A stretch of DNA of 64,000 nt from Pelagibius sp048268885 (GTDB lineage: Bacteria > Pseudomonadota > Alphaproteobacteria > Kiloniellales > Kiloniellaceae): positions 1-64,000 of the forward strand of contig JBLWUP010000030.1 of assembly GCA_048268885.1 (NCBI GenBank), in the 5' to 3' direction. Below are positions 58,425 through 64,000 of this stretch, one piece after another. Both the position numbers and the translations under genes were made by a program. The stretch's first letter is position 1; the number at the start of each line of letters is the position of its first letter. A model generated the notes under the pieces. That model saw only the letters and a list, made by a program, of their open reading frames with translations, had not been told where the DNA came from and did no database searches.

Positions 58425-59813
58425 ATGTTTCTAAGACTTCCGCAGAACTACTTCGCGAGGCCCTTCGCCTTTCTTCTGATTGGCGAAACGGTGGTCCTCC
58501 TGGCGGCGTTTTACGCCGTCGCCTTCGTCCAGTGGGGGGCTCCGGGCGGCTTCAACAAGCTGCTGGATCAGTATTTCTGGGATGGCGTGATCTTCACCGC
58601 CGCGGGCATCGGCTCGCTCTTCGCCATGGGGCTCTACCATGGCCGCAATTCGACCCGCTTCCACGACGTCTTCATCCGCACCATCCTCGGCCTGAGCCTC
58701 GCCTTCGTCGTGCTCTCCGTCGTCTTCTATGTCTGGCCGTCGCTCTCGGTCTGGCGCCAGTCGGTGATCATCGCCCTGCCGGTTTCCCTGTTGGGGGTCT
58801 TCCTGCTGCGCTCGCTGTTCCTGCGTCTCATCGACAGCGATATCATCGCGCGCCGGGTCCTGGTTCTGGGAACCGGCGAGAATGCGGCCAAGGTCGAGGA
58901 ACTCGAGAAGTCCAGCGACAGCTGCGGCCTGAAATATGTCGGCTTCCTGGATGTCGAAGGGAAAACCGTGCACGTCTCGCCGTCGCGCGTGGTTTCGGTG
59001 AACAGCCCGCTGCTGGAGTACTGCACCGAGAACCAGGTCAGCGAGATCGTCATCGCGGTGCAGGAGCGCCGCGGCATGATGCCGATCGACGATCTCCTGG
59101 ACTGCAAGCTCTCGGGGATTCCGATCTACGACTTCATGACCTTCATGGAGCGCGAAACGGGGCGCTGCGACCTGAACGATCTGCGGCCCAGTTGGTTCAT
59201 CTTCGCCGAGGGCTTCACGGGCGGCGCGATACAGCAGGGCGTCAAGCGCGGCCTGGACGTCATCTTGAGCATCGTGCTGCTGATCCTCACGCTGCCGCTG
59301 GTCGGGGCGACCGCCCTGGCCATTCGCGTGGAGAGTTCCGGGCCGGTCTTCTACCGCCAAAAGCGGGTCGGCCTGAACGGCAAGGTCTTCGACATCATCA
59401 AGTTCCGCAGCATGGCGGTCGACGCGGAAGCCAGCGGCGCCGTCTGGGCGGCCAGGAACGACCCGCGGATCACCTCCGTCGGCCGGATCATCCGCAAATT
59501 CCGCATCGATGAGCTGCCGCAGATCATCAATGTGCTCAGGGGGGACATGAGCTTCGTCGGGCCGCGCCCCGAGCGCCCGGAGTTCGTCGAACAGCTGACC
59601 AGGAAACTCGGCTACTACAGCGAACGGCACCGCGTGAAGCCGGGCATCACCGGCTGGGCGCAGCTCCACTACATCTACAGCGATTCGATCGAGGGCGGGC
59701 TGACCAAGCTGCAGTACGACCTCTACTACGTCCGGCACTACAGCTTGCTGCTGGACCTCTTCATCGTCATCCAAACCGCCCGGGTGATCCTTTGGCCCAG
59801 TGGGGCGCGGTAG
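58425..59813 (+). CDS. XrtA-system sugar transferase (EpsB-like, priming glycosyltransferase)
   Basis: A 462-residue polyprenyl-phosphate sugar-1-phosphate transferase of the TIGR03013 type. Four N-terminal membrane helices, a central Rossmann-like CoA_binding_3 domain (VLVLGTGENAAKVEELEKSS, SEIVIAVQERRGMMP), then the bacterial sugar transferase domain with KRGLDVILSIVLLILTLPLV, YRQKRVGLNGKVFDIIKFRS, RIDELPQIINVLRGDMSFVG and RPERPEF. It starts the repeating unit on the lipid carrier. I chose ATG 58425 behind AGGGGCAG; the TTG at 58392 is an alternative. Confidence 0.92.
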   Translation: MFLRLPQNYFARPFAFLLIGETVVLLAAFYAVAFVQWGAPGGFNKLLDQYFWDGVIFTAAGIGSLFAMGLYHGRNSTRFHDVFIRTILGLSLAFVVLSVVFYVWPSLSVWRQSVIIALPVSLLGVFLLRSLFLRLIDSDIIARRVLVLGTGENAAKVEELEKSSDSCGLKYVGFLDVEGKTVHVSPSRVVSVNSPLLEYCTENQVSEIVIAVQERRGMMPIDDLLDCKLSGIPIYDFMTFMERETGRCDLNDLRPSWFIFAEGFTGGAIQQGVKRGLDVILSIVLLILTLPLVGATALAIRVESSGPVFYRQKRVGLNGKVFDIIKFRSMAVDAEASGAVWAARNDPRITSVGRIIRKFRIDELPQIINVLRGDMSFVGPRPERPEFVEQLTRKLGYYSERHRVKPGITGWAQLHYIYSDSIEGGLTKLQYDLYYVRHYSLLLDLFIVIQTARVILWPSGAR

Positions 59814-59849
59814 GGACGCTTGGCGGGTCTGGCGGCCAGGATCGACGGG

Positions 59850-60980
59850 ATGACGCAGCAAGGCTCGCCACAAGGGCAACGCCACCTCCTGCATGTCTTC
59901 GCCAGCTTCGGCTACGGCGGCGTGCCGATCCGCATCTGCGACGTGATCAACGGACTGCCGGCGGGCTTCCGCCATACGGTGGTGGCGCTCGACGGCTGCA
60001 TCGACGCCGGCAAGCGGCTGGCGCCCGGCAAGACCGTGGACTTCGAAACCCTGACGCTCTCGAAGTACAATCTGCTCGGCAGTCTGCAGCAGGTGCGCGA
60101 GCTGCTGCAGCGCCAAGCGCCCGACCTGCTGCTGACCTATAACTGGGGCGCCATCGAGGTGGCGCTGGCGTACCGCGTCGTGGGCGGCTGCGATCACATT
60201 CACTTCGAAAGCGGCTTCGGGGTGGAAGAGGGCAACGGCCAGATCTGGCGCCGCAACGTGTTTCGCCGCCTGGCCCTGGGGCGGACGAAGAAGGTCGTTG
60301 TTCCCTCGGCGACGCTGATGAAGATTGCGGACGAAGCCTGGCACGTTCCCGCGCGCAAGCTGCAGCAAATTCCCAACGGCGTCGATTTTCAGCGCTACGG
60401 CGGCATGCCCGGCCGGCGCGAAGCTTCGCCGGCCTATGCGGTGGCGGACGACGTGACGGTCATAGGCACCGCCGCGCCGCTGCGCCCGGAAAAGAACGTG
60501 GGCCGGCTGCTGCGCGCCTTTGCCGCGCTGCCGTCGCGGGAGAAGGCGGCGCTGGTCATCGCCGGCGACGGCGTGGAACTGACGCTGCTGCGAAACCTGG
60601 CCGTGGAACTCGGCATTGCCGAGGCGACGCATTTCCTCGGCCACGTAGAGGATGTGCCGGCGCTGCTGCGCAGCCTCGACATCTTCGCCCTGTCCTCGGA
60701 TACCGAGCAGATGCCCAACAGCCTGCTGCAGGCCATGGCCGCCGGCAGGCCGGTGGCCGCCGTCGACGTCGGGGACGTGGCGGTGATGGTGGCGCCGGAG
60801 AACCGCCCCCTGGTGGTGCCGCGGGACGGCGCGGGCGCCCTGACCAACGCCCTGGCGGCGCTGGCCGGCGATCCGGCCCGGCGGGCGCGTCTCGGCCGGC
60901 TGAATCAGGACCGCATCAAGGCGCACTACAGCATGGACGGCATGATCGCGGCCTATGCTCAACTGCTCGGTGTCGGGTGA
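59850..60980 (+). CDS. GT4-family glycosyltransferase (XrtA-locus type)
   Basis: A 376-residue GT-B glycosyltransferase. HLLHVFASFGYGGVPIRICD is the N-terminal glycine-rich loop; the C-terminal half has VIGTAAPLRPEKNVGRLLRA, HFLGHVEDVPALLRSLDIFA, LSSDTEQMPNSLLQAMAAGR and PVAAVDVGDVAVMV, with the ExxxxE-like donor site of GT4 replaced in part by EQMPNSLLQA. It should add a sugar to the lipid-linked repeat. ATG 59850 (AGGA eight bases upstream) is preferred over TTG 59820. Length and position suit the PEP-CTERM-associated GT family. Confidence 0.88.
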   Translation: MTQQGSPQGQRHLLHVFASFGYGGVPIRICDVINGLPAGFRHTVVALDGCIDAGKRLAPGKTVDFETLTLSKYNLLGSLQQVRELLQRQAPDLLLTYNWGAIEVALAYRVVGGCDHIHFESGFGVEEGNGQIWRRNVFRRLALGRTKKVVVPSATLMKIADEAWHVPARKLQQIPNGVDFQRYGGMPGRREASPAYAVADDVTVIGTAAPLRPEKNVGRLLRAFAALPSREKAALVIAGDGVELTLLRNLAVELGIAEATHFLGHVEDVPALLRSLDIFALSSDTEQMPNSLLQAMAAGRPVAAVDVGDVAVMVAPENRPLVVPRDGAGALTNALAALAGDPARRARLGRLNQDRIKAHYSMDGMIAAYAQLLGVG

Positions 60981-60989
60981 GGCGGGCCG

Positions 60990-62192
60990 GTGACAGTGTC
61001 GAATAGCGCCGCGCCGCTGCGCATCCTGACCTTCACGACGCTCTACCCCAACGCGGCGCGCCCGCAGTACAGCGTCTTCGTCGAGAACCGGCTGCGCCAC
61101 CTGCTGGCCACCGGAGAGGTCGAGGCCCGCGTGCTGGCCCCCGTGCCCTATTTCCCCTTCCGCACGGAGCGCTTTGGCAGCTACGCCGCTTTCGCCAAGA
61201 CGCCGCCGCAGGAATCCCGCTTCGGAATCGACATCGACCATCCGCGCTTCCTCACCATTCCCAAGGTGGGGATGAGCGCGGCGCCCTTTCTGCTCTATGC
61301 CGCTGCGCGCCGCGCCCTCGGCCGGCTGCTGCGCGCCGGACAGCGCTTCGATCTGATCGACGCGCATTACTTCTACCCCGACGGTGTGGCGGCGGTGATG
61401 CTGGGGCGGGAATTCGGGCTGCCCGTCACCATCACGGCCCGCGGCACCGACCTCAACCTGATCCCCGACTATGCGCTGCCGCGCCGCATGATCCGCTGGG
61501 CAGCGGAACGGGCGCAGGGGCTGATCACCGTCAGCAGCGCGCTGGCGGACAGGCTCGCCGCCCTGGGCGTCGAGCGCTCCCGCATCACGGTGCTGCGCAA
61601 CGGCGTCGACCCGAAACTGTTCAGGCCGGTGACGCCTTTCGACGCGCCGGGCGGCCGTCCCCTGGCGATCTCGGTGGGTAACCTGGTGCCGCTGAAGGGG
61701 CATGATCTGGTGATCCGCGCCGTGGCGGAGATCCCCGGGCTTTCGCTCTGGATCGTGGGGGGCGGGCCGGAACGCGGCCGTCTGGAGGCCCTGGCGCGGA
61801 GCCTGGGCGTAGAGGAGCGGGTCAGCTTTCTCGGCGTCGTGCCCCACGAGCGTATGCCGGCAGTCTATTCCGCGGCGGATGTCCTGGTTCTGGCCTCGGA
61901 GCGCGAGGGCTGGCCCAACGTCCTTTTGGAGGCCATGGCCTGCGGCGCCCGGGTGGTGACGACCAACGTCTCGGACGTGGCGGAGATCGTCGGCAAGCCG
62001 GCGGCGGGCACCTGGATCGAAGAGCGCAGCTTGCCTGAATTGGTTAAGAATATGTCGGCTATTCTGGCGGCGCCGCTGCCGCGGGAGGCCACGCGGGCCC
62101 ATGCCCTGGAGTTCACCTGGGACGCCACCAGTCAGGGTCAGCTCACCCTTTTTAGACAGGTCTTGCGTCGCGGCGGCGTAAATGCTCCTTAG
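60990..62192 (+). CDS. GT4-family glycosyltransferase
   Basis: A 400-residue cytoplasmic glycosyltransferase with a GT-B fold. RILTFTTLYPNAARPQYSVF and VENRLRHLLA open the acceptor domain; the donor domain contains AISVGNLVPLKGHDLVIRAV, VERVSFLGVVPHERMPA-like ERVSFLGVVPHERMP, and VLVLASEREGWPNVLLEAMA followed by CGARVVTTNVSDVAEIVG, the E-x7-E motif of retaining GT4 enzymes. Start is GTG 60990, nine bases after the previous gene. A candidate terminator lies about 90 bases downstream, before the chain-length gene. Confidence 0.9.
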   Translation: MTVSNSAAPLRILTFTTLYPNAARPQYSVFVENRLRHLLATGEVEARVLAPVPYFPFRTERFGSYAAFAKTPPQESRFGIDIDHPRFLTIPKVGMSAAPFLLYAAARRALGRLLRAGQRFDLIDAHYFYPDGVAAVMLGREFGLPVTITARGTDLNLIPDYALPRRMIRWAAERAQGLITVSSALADRLAALGVERSRITVLRNGVDPKLFRPVTPFDAPGGRPLAISVGNLVPLKGHDLVIRAVAEIPGLSLWIVGGGPERGRLEALARSLGVEERVSFLGVVPHERMPAVYSAADVLVLASEREGWPNVLLEAMACGARVVTTNVSDVAEIVGKPAAGTWIEERSLPELVKNMSAILAAPLPREATRAHALEFTWDATSQGQLTLFRQVLRRGGVNAP

Positions 62193-62281
62193 ACGTAGCG
62201 GGATGGATTGCCTTAGAATAATGTCCTGACGCTATTGAGCCGCTTGGTTAATTTTCGTGGCCGTCTGTGGGGCGCCAAGGG

Positions 62282-62304
62282 GCCCCCGCCGGGGGCGGAT
62301 TTTT
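62282..62304 (+). terminator. Candidate rho-independent terminator
   Basis: GCCCCC-GCC-GGGGGC forms a six-pair G/C hairpin followed by GGA and a run of T residues (62300-62304), with a second T run soon after. It lies 90 bases after the glycosyltransferase stop and about 90 before the chain-length determinant, which therefore may have its own promoter. Confidence 0.55.
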
Positions 62305-62395
62305 GTAGATTTTTTGACCTTTGAAGACGGCATGATGCTTTCAGTTTTCTGTTCGATGCTGGTGATTTGAGAAAGAGCGTCCGGAGCCTTAAAGC

Positions 62396-64000
62396 GTGAC
62401 TGAGCTCTATCATCTTTTCTTTCACTATCTGAACGCGCTGTGGAAGCGCCGCTGGATCGTGCTGCTCGTCGCCTGGGTGGTCGCGGTTCCGGGCTGGCTG
62501 ATGGTGGCCTCGATGCCCAGCATCTATCAGTCGTCCAGCCGGATCTACGTGGATACCTCCAGCGTGCTGCAGCCCCTGCTGCGCGGCATCGCGGTGCAGA
62601 GCAATCTGCAGACCCAGGTCCAGCTCATGAAGCAGACCCTGCTCAGCCGGCCCAACCTTCTCGAGATCGCCCGCAAGACCGACTACGACCTGACGGCCAC
62701 CAGCGACTCGCAGATGGAAGCTCTGCTGAACAGCATCGAAAGCCGTACCTCGGTTGCGTCCAACCGTCAGGACATCTTCGCCATTTCCTTCTCGGACAAA
62801 GATCCGCAGCGCGCCCATGACGTGGTCCAGGCGCTGCTGACCATTTTCGTGGAGAGCAACCTCGGCCAAAGCCGGGAGGATCTGGATACCGCCGAAGAGT
62901 TCATCGACGCCCAGATCGCCGACTACGAGGCGCGGCTCGAGGAGGCGGAGGACCGCCTGGCCCGCTTCAAGCAGGAAAACATCGATGTGGTCCTGGGCGA
63001 AGGCGGCTATCTCTCCCGCGCCAGCGCGGCCAACAATATGATGCGCGAGCTGGAGCAGGACCTCTCGGTGGCGATCGCCCAGCGCGGGTTGCTGCGCCAG
63101 GAATTGCAAAACATTCCCGAGACCCTGCCGACGGCCCTGCAGAATTCCGGCCCGCCCGACGACACCGAATACCGCATCGTCGAGCTTGAGGCCCAGTTGC
63201 GCCAGCTGCTGTCGCAGTACACGGAAAAGCACCCCGACGTGGTGAGGACGCAGCGCCAGTTGGATTCCCTGCTCGAAAAGCAGAAGGCCTCCAAGGAAGC
63301 GCTGGCGGAAGCCGATGCCGCGGCGGGTCCCGCTTCCGACGGCGAGAACTACGGCGAGCCGAACCCGATCTACGGTCAGGTCAAGCTGCGTCTGATCGAA
63401 ATTGAGACCCAGATCGAGAACCTGCGCCGGCGGGCGGCGTCGGCGCGCGCCAAGGCCGAGGCCCTGGCGGCCAAGGCGGAGGAGGTGCCGCAGGTCGAGG
63501 CGGAGTTCAAGCGCCTCAACCGCGACTACGGCATCATCAAGGCGCGCCATGACGAACTGCTGTCCCGGCGTGAATCGGCGCGCATGTCCCGCAGCCGCGA
63601 TGCGGTCGGCCAGGAGGTGCAGTACCGCCTGATCGATCCGCCGATCGTGGCCAGCCAGCCGATCGGGCCGAACCGGCCTCTGTTCCTGACGGCGGTGCTG
63701 GCATTCTCGATCGCCGCCGGCTTCGGTGTCGCGCTGCTGTTGGTGATCTTGGATACCAGCTTCTCCTCCGCCGCGGAGCTGCGTGACTTCACCCGCCTGC
63801 CCATTCTGGGCGCGGTGAGCGACACCAGGAGGCGGGCCGCCAGCCGTTTCGCCAGCGTCCTCGTTCTCGGCGCCGGCTTTGCGGCCTTGGTCGTGGTCTT
63901 CGGCGGCTTGATGCTCGTCGAGCGGCAGTACGGCCTGGACACGGTCGTCTCGGCGGAACTGGGAAGTGACTTCGTCGGCAAGGGCGCCAATATGGTGGTC
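62396..64000 (+). CDS. XrtA-system polysaccharide chain-length determinant (partial)
   Basis: The first 535 codons of a Wzz/GNVR-type chain-length protein (TIGR03007-like); the gene runs off the right edge. Start is GTG 62396, nine bases after GGAG. The first helix is RWIVLLVAWVVAVPGWLMVA; a long coiled-coil periplasmic part follows (EEAEDRLARFKQEN, AEFKRLNRDYGIIKARHDEL), with the second helix LFLTAVLAFSIAAGFGVALL and DTSFSSAAELRDFTRLPILG after it, then a third helix. It sets polymer length with the export lipoprotein and would be followed by the tyrosine kinase and exosortase of the locus. Confidence 0.92.
   Translation, partial: MTELYHLFFHYLNALWKRRWIVLLVAWVVAVPGWLMVASMPSIYQSSSRIYVDTSSVLQPLLRGIAVQSNLQTQVQLMKQTLLSRPNLLEIARKTDYDLTATSDSQMEALLNSIESRTSVASNRQDIFAISFSDKDPQRAHDVVQALLTIFVESNLGQSREDLDTAEEFIDAQIADYEARLEEAEDRLARFKQENIDVVLGEGGYLSRASAANNMMRELEQDLSVAIAQRGLLRQELQNIPETLPTALQNSGPPDDTEYRIVELEAQLRQLLSQYTEKHPDVVRTQRQLDSLLEKQKASKEALAEADAAAGPASDGENYGEPNPIYGQVKLRLIEIETQIENLRRRAASARAKAEALAAKAEEVPQVEAEFKRLNRDYGIIKARHDELLSRRESARMSRSRDAVGQEVQYRLIDPPIVASQPIGPNRPLFLTAVLAFSIAAGFGVALLLVILDTSFSSAAELRDFTRLPILGAVSDTRRRAASRFASVLVLGAGFAALVVVFGGLMLVERQYGLDTVVSAELGSDFVGKGANMVV

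Noticed and set aside
58431..62102. A 1223-residue open frame on the minus strand
   Set aside because: It runs antisense to three well-supported glycosyltransferase genes, is rich in His, Arg, Gln and Asp as such shadows are in high-GC DNA, and has no recognisable domain.

Overview
The window is GC-rich, densely packed DNA from a free-living, Gram-negative alphaproteobacterium. A Rhodospirillales/Kiloniellales-type host is my best guess; no rRNA or tRNA is present to fix this. Pointers are the form I coxMSL cluster, the TPP-controlled thi operon, an N-type ATPase operon, an exosortase-A (XrtA/PEP-CTERM) exopolysaccharide locus and alphaproteobacterial-style palindromic intergenic repeats.

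Layout. 1-1.5 kb: the end of a D-2-hydroxyacid dehydrogenase overlapping an Ldh_2-family dehydrogenase (SlcC/ComC-like pair). 1.8-5.0 kb: CHASE2 histidine kinase, FecR-domain protein and OmpA lipoprotein. 5.0-7.5 kb (minus): two lipoproteins around an M48 metalloprotease. 7.8-18.4 kb: a CO-oxidation region, with an MHYT-LytTR regulator like CoxC/CoxH, an AbrB-family membrane protein and coxMSLDEFG, whose large subunit carries the AYRCSFR loop of true form I CO dehydrogenase. 18.5-20.5 kb: a secreted protein and two tandem paralogous membrane proteins. 20.6-27.8 kb: nitrogen region with amt and a small membrane protein, an XRE-cupin regulator, a three-gene glutamate-synthase-like set (GlxBCD/MgsABC-like) and a type III glutamine synthetase / gamma-glutamylmethylamide synthetase homologue. 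28.1-34.6 kb: TPP riboswitch and thiD-thiO-thiS-thiG-thiE-thiY-tenA-thiX, interrupted after thiD by a 266-bp element with 34-bp inverted ends. 34.7-41.3 kb: complete N-ATPase operon atpDCQRBEFAG with a Na+-type c subunit.

41.4-64 kb is envelope and polysaccharide biology: a PEP-CTERM protein behind a near-consensus sigma-54 promoter and a nested dyad; an RND exporter with a LolA-like protein and an outer-membrane barrel; a beta-helix protein; a stand-alone phosphomannose-isomerase cupin and a separate GDP-mannose pyrophosphorylase; PrsT; a cis-prenyltransferase; the polysaccharide export lipoprotein; galE; an EpsB-like sugar transferase; two GT4 glycosyltransferases; and the start of the chain-length determinant, which runs off the window. 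The exosortase gene is not in view.

The genes suggest a mixotroph that gains energy from CO, can use organic nitrogen, may exploit a sodium gradient and builds a regulated exopolysaccharide/surface-protein matrix. The least explained signals are the sigma-54/dyad module, the MITE-like element in the thi operon, three independent 15-bp tandem repeats at gene borders, and a motif shared upstream of the XRE-cupin regulator and its neighbouring operon.
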